A stretch of 64,000 nucleotides of DNA from Hyaloperonospora brassicae (taxonomy: Eukaryota > Oomycota > Peronosporomycetes > Peronosporales > Peronosporaceae): NCBI GenBank assembly GCA_947650285.1, contig CANTFL010000748.1, forward strand, positions 124,001 to 188,000, read 5' to 3'. Position numbers and translations under genes: made by a program. A model generated the notes under the pieces. The model worked only from the letters and a program-made list of their open reading frames with translations, had not been told where the DNA came from and did not search any database. Shown here one piece after another: positions 29,387 through 40,800 of the stretch (positions within the stretch are counted from its first letter, which is position 1; every line of letters begins with the position of its first letter).

Positions 29387-29839
29387 CTAGTGGTGCACCT
29401 TCATGTAGACCACGTGTTTGCCCGGCACGAGCGTCATGCCGAGCGAGCGGCTGTTCGACGGCAGCACTGCCCCACGAAAGCGCATCTCTTCCTCCTGATC
29501 GCGCGCTTCGGCTTCTGCAGACCGCGCGGCCTTCTGCTTCCCCGTTTTTCCCCTCCCCGCGCGCGCTGTCGGCGCAAACTCGCGCGCGTCCTTGAGCACG
29601 ACGTTCTGGTGCTTGTCAAAGCAGTGGAAGCGGCCGACAATGACGCGGCCGTCCGAGATGCGCAGGCGCACGAACGCGCCCAGCAGCTTCATGAGCTCGA
29701 GCGTCGGCGCGCCCACGGACGTCGGCGGGTCGCTGTGCTGCGTCTCGTTGACGGTACCGTCTTTGGCGATCCGTAGTGTCACTTGCGGATGCCCATTGAG
29801 CGACAGAACTGCCGGCGTCTTGGCCAGGAACCCCATCAT
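29387..29839 (-). CDS. NAA38: NAA38 (LSMD1), Lsm-fold subunit of NatC
   Basis: 150 residues. It is a Sm/Lsm-fold auxiliary subunit of the NatC N-terminal acetyltransferase. Sm1: LLGAFVRLRISDGRVIVGRFHCFDKHQNVVLKDAREF. Sm2: RSLGMTLVPGKHVVYMKV, close to the NAA38 pattern RxLGLxMVPGxHIVxIEV. A 30-residue charged, Ala/Lys/Glu-rich insert separates them. There are two ATGs at the start (MM). About 45 residues precede the fold and end SDPPTSVGAPTLELMKLL. It converges with the PH-RhoGAP gene, 47 bp between stops. Immediately upstream of the ATG is a C/A-rich leader of telomere-like sequence. Confidence 0.85.
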   Translation of the reverse strand: MMGFLAKTPAVLSLNGHPQVTLRIAKDGTVNETQHSDPPTSVGAPTLELMKLLGAFVRLRISDGRVIVGRFHCFDKHQNVVLKDAREFAPTARAGRGKTGKQKAARSAEAEARDQEEEMRFRGAVLPSNSRSLGMTLVPGKHVVYMKVHH

Positions 29840-29849
29840 TCTTGCTTAT

Positions 29850-29918
29850 GTTTGGGTTTTGGGTTTTACGTTTGGGTTTTATGTTTCGGTTTTGGGTTTG
29901 GGTTTTGGGGTTTGGGTC
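29850..29918 (+). repeat. Degenerate telomere-like T/G array (TTTGGG, TTTTGGG)
   Basis: About ten units of T3-4 G3 with variants (ACG, ATG, CGG spacers). Canonical TTTAGGG is not present. It ends 10 bp from the NAA38 ATG, so on the NAA38 strand it is a CCCAAA-rich leader. Confidence 0.85.
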
Positions 29919-29925
29919 TTTTTTC

Positions 29926-31109
29926 GTACAAAGTAATAGTGGCTCGAAAAGACTGGTGCTCGTCGCTGGGGGTTTGTATGGCTTTTTGCCTCGAGAGTCG
30001 CTCGTTGGTGATGCAGCGAGCGCCCAGAAGACGGCAGCGAGTGGACAAAAGAAGACAGTTGACGGTATCGGGGGTACGGACTACTGCAGCGAGAGCTGCC
30101 TGGAAGACGATCGGAGATTGTTGGTGTGCAGAGCTTCGCCGCTGTCTACTTGACGAGTTGGATTCGGCTCAATGATACTGGCTGCGGTACTTGTCAAGCC
30201 GCTGGTGTCCGCTTGTAGGAATCCATTTTCGCATATCCTACAGCTGCAGATGCATCAGCATCGATAACAAATGAGCTTGGTAGAGCTCAAGTGATCAGTG
30301 ATCAAGCCTACTACCAGCAAGTATGTTGTGGATTCCGTTCCAATTCGGACAGTCCGACTCACGTCGATGGAAGCATCGGCCCCTCAGCAAATGATCGCTC
30401 TCTACGGCAGGTCTTTCACCGCGTGGCCAACGGTTATCGACTCCTGAGATAACGCACATCTTTGCGTGGCCACCACCAGTTACTAAAAGACCGGCTCCCT
30501 CGTTGTTTGTCGACGTGCTAAGTGTAGACAACAAGCAACCGCGAGACTGAAGCTACTAGACCTTGGAATGCCACGTGACGAGGTTTGTTTATACACTGCG
30601 CCGACAAGGGCTGTCTAGACTTACTATGCCTCATCCTTTCGATATAAACTATGGTTGTTGCCCTTGCCCATTGTGAAGAGGACCACGTCCGTCAAGAATT
30701 GTGTCAAGAGCCGCAATGCAGTGGGCAAGGTCACGTATACCTTCTTAGCTCGCTCTGCCGGGCCGTTTGCTATAACATACCATATTCAAAGAGCGCGCGA
30801 CTTTTTCATGAGCTACAGGGGTTAGTATCGACGTTCGTCATTCGACAGTTTACTAGCAGAGATGCATACGGAATAGACTGCAGACGCTCGGCGAAAGCAG
30901 ATTCGATTGCTCTGATCGTTTGTTACGCACCTCGCATTATGCAGAGCGGATCGTCTTTACCACGAAGACCGCTCGTCCACTTGACAAGTCGTTCTTCTCT
31001 GTCACTCGACCATAGAAGAGAAATCCAAACAACGATGGAAGAAAACACAAAAGCAGTAAAAGACAAACGATAGTGGTGATGGAATACAACAGAAGAGGAA
31101 GAAAACAAA
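29926..31109. other. Intergenic, no gene seen
   Basis: Upstream of NAA38 and downstream of the Copia relic. Small ORFs (for example 30651-31073 plus) have no recognisable motif. Confidence 0.5.
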
Positions 31110-31560
31110 CAACAAAGAAATAGTACTTGATGTCGATGTGCTTGGCGCGGCCATGGTTCACCGGATTCTTCGTCATCTTGATGCGCGACTGGTTGTCTTC
31201 ACGGATGATGAGGTCCGGTCCTGACTCGTTTGCGACCGCCAAATCTCGCATAGCAGGCGATGGATCCACTTGCCTTCCTGGATAGCCAGACTCAGTGCGA
31301 TATACCCCGCTTCACTCGTCGACAGCGACACAGTCGACTGCTTCTTGCTTCCCCAACTCACAGGAGCACCCATCAGCACGAAAGTGTAACCCGAAGTCGA
31401 CTTACGATCAGCATGGTCGCCGACCCACTCCGCGTCCGAGTAGCCACGAAAGTCAATCTTGCCGCTTGGCTGGAAGCGGAGTCCGTGCGACTTGGTCCCT
31501 TGCAAGTAATGAACGATGCGCTAACATCAAAACGATCGATATTGTAAAACACATGTTGAT
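31110..31560 (-). pseudogene. Ty1/Copia RNase H relic
   Basis: Minus-strand fragments in two frames. First (31505 down): GTKSHGLRF, FRGYSDAEWVGDHADRKSTSGY, WGSKKQSTVSLSTSEAGYIAL, the classical Copia RNase H core. After a frame change near 31235: REDNQSRIKMTKNPVNHGR and KHIDIKYYF, the end of the same domain. No RT, integrase or LTR nearby. It is a truncated, inactive copy. Confidence 0.9.
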
Positions 31561-32315
31561 GCAATCGTGAGTGCACATGACGATGCTGGACAAAAGATGA
31601 CCCATTTGGCATTGTTATACTCTTCACGACCTACTCTGTTCGATAATTTTTTTATTCGACCCTCATCTAGTGTAAAGCGTTCTTTGTAGATGTGGACGTT
31701 GTTCTGTTTGAAGTGTTCGAAGCAGCAAGCCCTGACGGCGACGCTGCTAGTGATTGTGCGAAAGGTGCCTGACGAACATTTCGCACTGCTGTGCGTCGAG
31801 TCGACTGCGCGACTTTTGTTTCGGGGTCACGACCACGCGCGGACAAGTGTAAGAGACTCATAGGCATTCCAGGGCGACAAGCACAACTGATCCAATGCTT
31901 AACACTTGAAAGCAAAGAAAGTGTCGCACGCTTTTCATCACAACACTAGCATCCACAAACGCTAGCAGCATCGGTACCAACACCGCCATGAGTATGCTAA
32001 ATTGTAGATAGTAAATTGTCTGTGAATACGCCAGCGTTTGCACAGATTACACCAATGCAGATATGACGTCGTATGATACCTCTATACTAGGCACTCTACC
32101 GCTATCGTCTCTTTGAGATCGAACGACGAGTGCGATAGTATAGATATGAGAGCCCAGCGCGGCGAATATAGATTTTTGGTGAAAAAACGGAATTTCAAGG
32201 ACATGTCATTTGCGCTGTGGTCGATGTTATCAACTAAAGAGCACTACAAGCGCATACGTGCATACGTATGCCTGAATTCAGGTATCACTCCTGCAGAAAC
32301 CATTGATCACCTATA

Positions 32316-32375
32316 CGATTCTGCAAATTCATCCTGCATGCCTTCCGATTCTGCAAATTCATCCTGCATGCCCTC
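32316..32375 (+). repeat. Tandem 30-bp duplication
   Basis: Two units differing at one base (ccttc/ccctc near the end), followed by a partial third. It encodes two copies of DSANSSCMPS in the small + ORF. Translation of that ORF is not established. Confidence 0.85.
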
Positions 32376-32707
32376 CGATTCTACAATCTTGAACATTCGC
32401 CGTTTACTGCGAATAGATACAGCAGGTCAACTGCAAGGTAGATAGATAGATGCCTACAACGTTAAAGCTGTAGTAGACCGCGCACGTACAATAAATACAT
32501 ATAGGACTGTAACTTTCTACTTCCATCAATCGATTTCTTGTCGCTTCGTCAAACTACTAGACACTGCTCATTCAAAAGCCGTCAACTTCAAGCATTTGAA
32601 AGGGGCACGTGAACATCCAAAACTTGATTAGATGTGACACTGAATCACTTGTATCAAGGAACGAGCCCGGAGCTTGCTTTTTTGCTTCATGTAGACGTTT
32701 GCGCTGA

Positions 32708-32772
32708 CTTGGTCCGCTATCGAAGCGTTCCCGGGATACTTATACCTGGTAACGCTTCAATAGCGGACCAAG
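32708..32772. repeat. Foldback: 22-bp arms, 21-bp loop
   Basis: Arms 32708-32729 and 32751-32772 are inverted copies of CTTGGTCCGCTAT(C/T)GAAGCGTT with one mismatch that still allows a G-U pair. The loop contains CCCGGGATAC. It could be a small foldback transposon remnant or a structured RNA. Confidence 0.75.
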
Positions 32773-34892
32773 CTTGTCAGTCAAGCTTATCAGCTTTTTG
32801 TTGGTAAAAGCACGAAATAAAGATAGCTTGATCTGTACAGAGACTAGCATGTCGCAGTCGAAACATGCATGCAAATCTCGCAGCATCGGCAAATCTATAA
32901 ATGCACACAGGGCTCAACGGAAAGAATTCCATTTGATGGGGATCGCTTGTTTCGATTTTTATGACTGTACGCGCTTGGATACGTCGGCACCTGTGGCAGG
33001 GTCGAAAGCCCAATCATCGCAGCCAAAAAAGGTGGCGTCCTGACAATGCAACGCGCTTCAACGTTTCGAAGTGGCCAGCTCACACAGAGTAAAAAATAAA
33101 AATAAAAAATTGGATTCACACGAAATGTAACTCAATTTACACAAGACACCATCTTTTTATGACGGGATCCTGATATACCATTTGCTTTTTACGGATTCTA
33201 ATATACCATCTGTTTGTATCACGAAGCCGAATGTGACCGTAGAGGTGAACATGAGATCTGACAGATGTCAGAGTGGAATTTACATGTTTACTAAACTGCT
33301 CGTTGACTTGAAATCAGCATATATATGTATTGACTTTGCCTACAGGTTCTTCGCCGCTCGACATTCCACTGACCGGCTGGTGTGGTGTAATTGGATGGGT
33401 GCACAATAGCAACGAGCAGCTGAGGTCGTCAGAAGGAAATGGAGTACGCGGTCGCCGGATGGACGGCACTTGTCACTAAGATGCCACAAGCCTTGGTATG
33501 GGGCTACGTGATCAAATGCACGGCACGGGCCGCATGCACAACTAGTAGCCGCGTGGAGATTGTCCAAAACGATACCCTCGCACCTCCTTGGAATACGCGC
33601 AGAAGATGGATCCAAGTGCAGGGCATATTTGCTCCTACGCCGACGTCACAGAGGCATGAATGGTGATGAAACATCCGCGCGAATTGATCGACCGTACGAA
33701 CAAAGCAGTGAAAATAGGAACAATCCAAAAGTCGAAGATGCGACCTATATTCTGGACTTGCTGGAATCAGACATGTAATAGACTAGTGCAATTCTGTGAA
33801 GCACGCAGCGTGCTTCTTCAACACTCCAGGTGCCGTATACACAAGCCGACCAGTTCCAGCGCAATCGTTGTCTGTCCGACGTGAGTTGTAATCACAGCGT
33901 ATCAGCTCAAAAAATCGCTCTGTGGCCTTGACCTGCCTTGTCTTACAGTTTCTGCTTCCTTTGGTTCGGGCTTCATTGTAGCACGCTACCTCCACAAAAA
34001 GGCATTCCCACGTCGAAAGAAGATTTCTTTGTCGTACTGCAGTCAAGCATCGACAAGCACCTGTTTGGTACGGGCCCGCTACACCATTTCGTCATGTGAA
34101 GAGTGACAGATCGACTGCTTCACTTGTACTTGAGTTACCACTGACGTCACGGAAAAAAGCACATCCTCAATCTTCGCCAGCTCAAGGAACTATCGTACAT
34201 AGAACGATGTCAGACGAGAGCTAGACTTGCACTGGACCGCGATAAACTCCCAAGTACTGTTCCGCTGCAGCTTGGATCAGCTCGACTTGACCCGCGATAG
34301 CGTAGACCATTGCATTCATGCGATAGACCTATGTCTATCGCAAGCTGAGAAACCCCCGAATCTTTGCTACCCTGACGACCGACCAAATGTCAAGACAGCC
34401 ACATATTACAACTACCGTCCTGTATCGGCGGCAAACCACAATGCAATTGATGCCGCTTGGCAATCGCTTACTCTCTCTAGCAGTGTGTGGCGTTTGCCGT
34501 TGATGCTCGCATATTTCTACCCAGATTAAGCTACAGACGGACTTGAGCTGGACTCAAGGAAGAGGCTGGACATACCAATTAAGCCAGTCAATCGTGGCAT
34601 CAGGAGCCAAGAACGTCCTACTACAAGTGTGTGATGTATCAGCCACCAGCCTCAGCCTTTTGACCCGTAGTCAATTGCTGTCGTTTGCTGACGAAACGAC
34701 AAAGGGAAATCAGCGGAATCAGCGAATGGATCGACGTTTTGCCATCGAGTACACACGTATCGAAAGACTCGGCTGGCCGCCGGTGTGCCATTGATAGCGC
34801 CATTAAGTAACATGAATCCAGTCTGGTGCTGGAACAGCAAGAAGTGTCGACTTACGCCCTTCTCAGATTCATTAAGGTATGCTATTATCGCT

Positions 34893-34977
34893 ACTCCTCC
34901 TACTACTACTACTACTACAACCACCACCACTACTACTACTTCTACTACTACAACAATCACTACTGTAACTACTACTG
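34893..34977 (+). repeat. (CTA/CAA/CCA)n imperfect trinucleotide repeat
   Basis: About 28 triplets, mostly CTA with CCA, TCT and CAA interruptions. Open in several frames, hence spurious small ORFs. Confidence 0.9.
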
Positions 34978-35357
34978 GACTACTTCTGGCTGTGGTGCGA
35001 TGCTATTTCTCTTGGCCAATCATCTCGTCTCGCGCCGTGAACGGATCGCGCATTGGTCAAAAAGGCGCCTCCCGACCCGATTTACGCAGCATTTTGCAGC
35101 AGTGCAGCTCCGCAACGCGTAAGTCCGATCGCTAGTGGCTGTCGCTCGTGCGCAGAAGGAGCGCGCGGTCGTGAGCTCATAGCCGAACGACTGTGACTGT
35201 GAGACGAGACAAAGCTGCGGTCGATCCGTGGGACGAGACACGGACCGAGTGGCAGCTGAGGAGACGCTGCAGCTCTGAGCTCCTGCCGTTTGTTTGTTCC
35301 TGCGGTTCCACGCACGTTTTTCGACGAACTGTACCGAAAAGCCGCCGTGTTTGAGTC

Positions 35358-35363
35358 TATAAA
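35358..35363 (+). promoter_or_regulatory. TATAAA box-like element
   Basis: TATAAA 77 bp upstream of the next gene's ATG at 35440. Position is reasonable; TATA boxes are not general in oomycetes, so this is tentative. Confidence 0.3.
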
Positions 35364-35439
35364 GCTCCAAGTTGAAGTGCCTGCGTGTATCTCTTGCTGT
35401 GGATAGCACTATTGGAGCACAGGCTGTGGAAGACGGGGG

Positions 35440-37665
35440 ATGGACCACGTTGAGACTCAGGATCCGTTTGGCTTTGTGGGTTCGCACGTTGTGCGGAAAG
35501 AGCCGCGCACGGGAAAGGAAGAACATGGGTGGCTCACGCGCTTCGACGACGCTCTGGACTGCTACACGCTGTTTGTGCCTGGTGGAGGAGAACCCATGTT
35601 GCTGTCCCGAGGAGAGGTGATGAAGTTCCTCTCGGCGCCTAATATCGAACTCCACGATGACGACCACGACACGTTTCCTCCTCCAGTAAAAGACACGACT
35701 ACTAGTCGGTATGTGGGAGTACAGCTGTCTCGGCCTCGACAAGGATCTAGTGGCAATGACAAACGGACGGAGGGAGACGTTCGGGGTCGTGTGAAATGCT
35801 TCCTGCCGTTTGGCGATCGGTATAGTGTCGAGTATGAAGATGGATCGACCGACGAGATTTTGGAGACTGCGGTCATCGATGGCATGATTGCGTTGATCAA
35901 GTCGTCGCTCTTTTCGTCATCTAGCCGACCAAAATGTCGGAGCAGGTGTGTGAAACGAAGAAAGAGTGGCGCTTGTGCGACTGAAGGTGTGCATGAACCT
36001 GTTCGGCGGAAACGACAAAGAGCAACTACTACTCGTAATTCGGATGCTTCGGATATTTCGCCAGGATCTGTACATGTAGCAGTAAAGAGGCTCGACGACC
36101 CACACTATGATGTTGTATATGTCGATTTAACGGAAGCTGGTGTAGATAGAGAAACCGAGCCCGCGCCGAACATCTTAGACGTGATGACCAGCACAGCGAA
36201 AAGTACTACACGAGAAAATTCCCTCGAAATGGCAAGTCACCCTCCGGACGAACTTATGCACGTTGATGAAGACGAGGTAGCTGACAAGAATGATATTGTA
36301 AAGGTTCAGAAGCGCCAAGACGAAGCGGACGGCAGCAACCTTGTGGTCACTGCGCCACAGGCAGACACGGCGCGGCCTGAGACGCAAAAAGCATCACGGT
36401 TCTATGTCGTCGATGCTGAACCACATGTAGCTATCGAACCATTGCCGAATCGCGTCATGGCGTTTGAATTTCTCCGTGTTTTGCTGCTAAGACTACTGGA
36501 TGGTCGCGAAGCGTGTGAAGTCAAGACGACCTTGCAATGTGAGTTGCTACGCAATCTGGATGTGCGACCTCACGATGCTGTGATCCGTTTTACAGAAGCT
36601 GACGGGTTACACGTACTTAATCACTTGCTGAACGCATTCGCGACGAAAGAAAGCCTTGATAGTGGCAAAAAGAAACTGGAGACTGGTGACTTACGAGAGA
36701 ATATGCGAGAGCGAATGGAGCGTGACGGCGAACTTCTTGAGGTGTTAAAAGTCGTGGCCATGCTTCCAACGCCATCGCGCGGTCAGGTTATTGCATCGGA
36801 CATTGGGAAGACTATTAACGTGCTAAGCAAGGCACGTGGACCCTCGGGAGACATGCGTGCTCTACCAACATGCATCACCGCTCTGGCAAAATGGATCAAG
36901 ACTTCATGGATCAAAAACATCCCGGCTTCGAAAAATGTGCCCAAGGCTTCTGTCAACGCCCAACAATCAGCTAGTCGACCCCAACAACAAGCACGACGCG
37001 GTGGACGCGGAGGATATTCTGGGCGTCCAAGTTTCCAGTCGAACCGACAGCAAGCACCTCAAAAAGGATACAACGCTCCACGAGATAGCACGCCGCCGAT
37101 GCCAAAGCACTCGCAATCAAAGCAGACCACACACCCACAGCTACCAAAAGCTGCTTCTGCTCCAACACAGCTACCAGTTTCACGCCGTGCACGCAGCAGT
37201 TTGAAACCGGACTGGATGAGACAAAAGGAGGAATTGTCCCGCTCCCGCTTTTGCATCGATGACAGCAAAAACGTGGATACAAGGTTGTATCGGGACGAAC
37301 GAGCGCACCGTCCTAGAAACATGCCAGGCATGGCCCCGTCATCGCAAGTGATCTCGCAACAGACTACGAGTTCGGATCAGCACGAAGATGCCGGTGGTCC
37401 GGATGGAGTATTTGGACGACCTCAGAAACTGCGTTTCGGCAAACGGTGGAGCACTCAAGAATTTAGGCTTCAGGACCCGCCTGACGCGTTGAGGCAAGCC
37501 GCTGGATATTCGTACGCAAGGTCTCCTTATGGTCGTTCGCAGTATTCGGAACACTTTTCTGTGCGTGCGCGACCGGTGCCGTATTCGTCGCGTCGGCCAC
37601 GACCCATACTGCGACCTGTCAGTCGCTATAAAGATGAGCCAGTCATCGACAGTGCGAGTAAATGA
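35440..37665 (+). CDS. Tudor-like / TFIIS N-terminal domain nuclear protein
   Basis: 741 residues, single exon. The first 80 residues read as a small beta domain (GWLTRFDDALDCYTLFVPGG). A Tudor-like strand pattern follows (GRVKCFLPFGDRYSVEYEDGSTDEI, residues about 117-145). A basic bipartite segment (RRKRQRATTTR) near residue 190 suggests nuclear import. Residues about 428-493 form a TFIIS N-terminal (LW/TND) helical bundle: LLEVLKVVAMLP, IGKTINVLSKARG, ITALAKWIKTSWIKNI. The C-terminal third is Gln/Arg/Pro-rich with an RGG-type patch (RRGGRGGYSGRP), possibly RNA-binding. The domain mix is typical of elongation or chromatin adaptors that dock RNA polymerase II partners. It faces the PWWP-JAMM gene tail to tail. 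Confidence 0.7.
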   Translation: MDHVETQDPFGFVGSHVVRKEPRTGKEEHGWLTRFDDALDCYTLFVPGGGEPMLLSRGEVMKFLSAPNIELHDDDHDTFPPPVKDTTTSRYVGVQLSRPRQGSSGNDKRTEGDVRGRVKCFLPFGDRYSVEYEDGSTDEILETAVIDGMIALIKSSLFSSSSRPKCRSRCVKRRKSGACATEGVHEPVRRKRQRATTTRNSDASDISPGSVHVAVKRLDDPHYDVVYVDLTEAGVDRETEPAPNILDVMTSTAKSTTRENSLEMASHPPDELMHVDEDEVADKNDIVKVQKRQDEADGSNLVVTAPQADTARPETQKASRFYVVDAEPHVAIEPLPNRVMAFEFLRVLLLRLLDGREACEVKTTLQCELLRNLDVRPHDAVIRFTEADGLHVLNHLLNAFATKESLDSGKKKLETGDLRENMRERMERDGELLEVLKVVAMLPTPSRGQVIASDIGKTINVLSKARGPSGDMRALPTCITALAKWIKTSWIKNIPASKNVPKASVNAQQSASRPQQQARRGGRGGYSGRPSFQSNRQQAPQKGYNAPRDSTPPMPKHSQSKQTTHPQLPKAASAPTQLPVSRRARSSLKPDWMRQKEELSRSRFCIDDSKNVDTRLYRDERAHRPRNMPGMAPSSQVISQQTTSSDQHEDAGGPDGVFGRPQKLRFGKRWSTQEFRLQDPPDALRQAAGYSYARSPYGRSQYSEHFSVRARPVPYSSRRPRPILRPVSRYKDEPVIDSASK

Positions 37666-37845
37666 TATCGTCGTTGGGGTGCGCGTATAATTGCGTCCGT
37701 CTTCAAGTAGCAGGTAGTAGTAGTAATATTGGAGTGGTGGGATAATGAATATCGAGTGGTTATTCGAGTGGCAAACGATCGAAAGTGCCTGCATGCCTTT
37801 GCTCGCATTCCCCGCACGGTCAAATCAATGACGTTCGTGCCAGCT

Positions 37846-40800
37846 TCATCGTCGGTCTGCTGTCGCCCAAGACCTGCGCAGGTATTGAATAAGATCCTGC
37901 AACACGCACAAACAGTTCATTAGTGCAAGCACCAGATCCTCAACCGAACGTAATAAATACATACCTGGACAAAGTCGTGTCGAAGGACTACTGGAATATT
38001 GAGGTATTGAACGTATTCTGACAGAGAGCTCTCGATTTTCTCCAGCTTCGTTATCCGTGATTTCCAAATCTCGTGAAGGTCGGTGCGTCGCTCGAAGTTG
38101 CGGTAGTAATCCACCAGAGTGATCGCTTGCTCAGCACACCTGCTTACACCTGCACCGTACTTTGTTCGCAGCGCAGCAAGATGGTCTCGCTCAACTCCAC
38201 ATTCGTCTTGCACCGGCTCTACCTTGGCCACCACAAGCTTAGACTCTATAGCAGATATCGGGTTTTGCTGAGAGTTTGTTGCGGCTGCACTTGGCCTAGC
38301 GGACTGGGACAACTTCGGTTTGTCCAACTGATCTGCCATATTCTGCAAGGATGTCTGGATGTCTTCGCACTCACCTTTGCTTCCGAAAAGCTGTAAACCA
38401 GCACAGACACTACGTTCAGCCACACCAGCATGCGAGCCAGGCTCGGACTTTACGCTTGAGCCTGCCACCTTAACATCCGCATGGCTGTGTACGAACACCT
38501 CAGCTGTGGAGCTGTCAGAAGACCTGTTCGGCACATCCTTATGTGGAAACGATGCTTTTTCTTTTTCATCTCGTAAGCTTAATCCAGCAGTGATCTTTGA
38601 AGCGACCTGTTCTACCACCTTCTCCACCAAGGAAGCCACAAAAACTCGAACTTCTTCAGTAATGCGATCACTCTCCCTGGTACTCGTTACTGTCAAGGGC
38701 GCCATATCATCTTTCCCTACAGCTGAGGGTTGGCTGCAGACATGCCTAGGTACAGTCATATCCATGATTTCATCGACGGATATATACTGCAGGCTTTCTG
38801 CCAATGTGCTGTCGACTTGTGGACCGTCGTCGTGACCGAGTGATTGCGCGGTACCCTCATGTGTATCTCCGTTCGCAAAATGAGGCCCTGATATCCGAAA
38901 CGCATCATAAAGTGTCTGGACTGGAGTTTTTTTGGTCTGATTGGGAGACATGCCGGGCATTGGTCGGTCACTGCTGGGGGACGTAGACCGGTTACTATGT
39001 TTCGTTGTTTTCGTGGGTTTGCGGGTTCTTTTTCGACCGAAAATGATGCTGTCCGTCGATGCTGATGGACCGGGTACTACAGCAGATAAAGGAGGGGCCA
39101 ACGACGATTGCGTGATGCATGTGTCCTTTGCTGTAGCAACTGCATGCTCAACCTTCCATCCATTTGCTGCTTCATCTGACTCGCTGACCGCCTGCTGCAT
39201 CACTTCCTGGGAAGCTATCAAGTCATGAGGTGATACATCGACACCAACTTCGTTCAACGATTGCTTGTACTGATCCACGTCCAAACCAACGACTGCCTCG
39301 TCAATTCCCTTGGGATCCTGGGATTCACTCAGCATTCTGCACCCATTTACACTCCTAAAAGCGGCATCAGTATTTTCGAAAACGTTTGAGGGGGCGTCAC
39401 TCACGCGTTCGTCTGCGCTGTGAACCTCTGACTGCAAATTGTTCAGAGAAACGGTGTCGCTGCCTGCGTTCTCGTTAGCGACATCTGACGATGATACAAT
39501 TGCAGTCGTCTTTTCTTCGTTGCCGACAGTGTGTAGGGTCACTTTTTCTCGCTTCATGATCTCGTTATTGCTCTCATTGTCGCCATCCTCGAGTGCACTT
39601 GTTGATGTCCACGATTCGTCTTTACAAACTTGTAGCTTCATTTTATCATCGTCATCGTCACCGCCCTGGCCAGCTCGACCCTTCGTAGCCAAAACTGAGC
39701 GCAAAGAGGGTCTACTTCTTGCCCTAGCCTTCTTCAATGGCCTGTGTCCAGCAATGCTAGATCTTTGTTTGCGCTTCCCAAATGTGCCACGGCTTCTTCT
39801 TCGCGATGACCCAGGCATTGTACGTCGCGTAGTAATGGTGGACTTATTCTTCACGGGTAATTTGCTCTGAAAAGCTGCCAGCTCGAAACCAAAGTGCTGC
39901 ACGACTGAATCATACAGGGGGAACAATCGTGTCCTAATGCGTTCTTCTTCTTGCAGCACACTTCGGAAGTGGCATCGCTCCGGAATAAATTCGTATGGCA
40001 TATGGATCTCACGGCGTGCAGCACCACTCACTTTCTCTCCACGTGTGTGAAAGTAGCGAAAGAGACTTACAGGCGTACTTCGTCGAGTATCGTACGTCCC
40101 AACAATCAGACCTACAAATGGTTCTGAAGGCCTGCTGTTGGCATCTACTTCATTATTCTTGCACGGGCGCTGAAACAGTTGTTGATAGCTCGTTTGGTTC
40201 TCAATGTCCCGAACAGACGGATCAGGTGCAAATGCCGGATGCGAATGATACCAGCCTACAACCTCCAATTGTGCATTTTCAATAATGCTGCGAAGTTCAA
40301 TCTCGCTGCCTGGATCCATCTCCACGTCAGTAGAGCCGTCATCGCCGTCAATGACAAGCGAGCGGCAAGGGAATGCAGCCTGGATGTACAGTGTTTTCAA
40401 TGCTTCATCCCACTTGCCCCCTAAGAAGCCAATGATTTCGCACGTTGCAAGGTGCGCATGAAGGTCCGCCACAAACACTGCGTCTGGATGCACCATAACC
40501 CGGAATGGAGGATCGAGCATGGGACCACCACGACTGCGGCTACTCGGGTCATCTATGCATCCTTTTGGGCGATAAGCAGCACACTGCACCATCGTGTGGG
40601 GGTCCAAATCTCCTGCCACCATCTGATGACGAATGTGCGATTGCTGAGCAGACCGTGACTGGCGTTTGCCCGACAAGCGTTCATGTAAAACACCAGTGTC
40701 CTCCATCTGCTTGCGTTCAATGACAGCTATCTTTTTCTCAGCCAGACTGAGCTCATTGGAAAACACAGCGCTATCCCATAAGAAATCTTGCTTGTATGCC

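Larger units (their letters stand above)
31561..35357. other. Intergenic, 3.8 kb, repeats only
   Basis: No supported gene. Contents: a 30-bp tandem duplication at 32316-32375, a foldback at 32708-32772 and a trinucleotide repeat at 34893-34977. Base composition is more AT-rich than the gene block on either side. The ORF at 32113-32445 (+) contains the 30-bp repeat in frame but has no recognisable homology. Confidence 0.5.

Noticed and set aside
29850..29918. True telomere
   Set aside because: Units are TTTGGG/TTTTGGG with many variants, not TTTAGGG, and genes lie on both sides.
31858..32043. 61-codon hydrophobic minus-strand ORF
   Set aside because: Looks like a membrane peptide but lies in gene-free DNA with no homology or transcript evidence.
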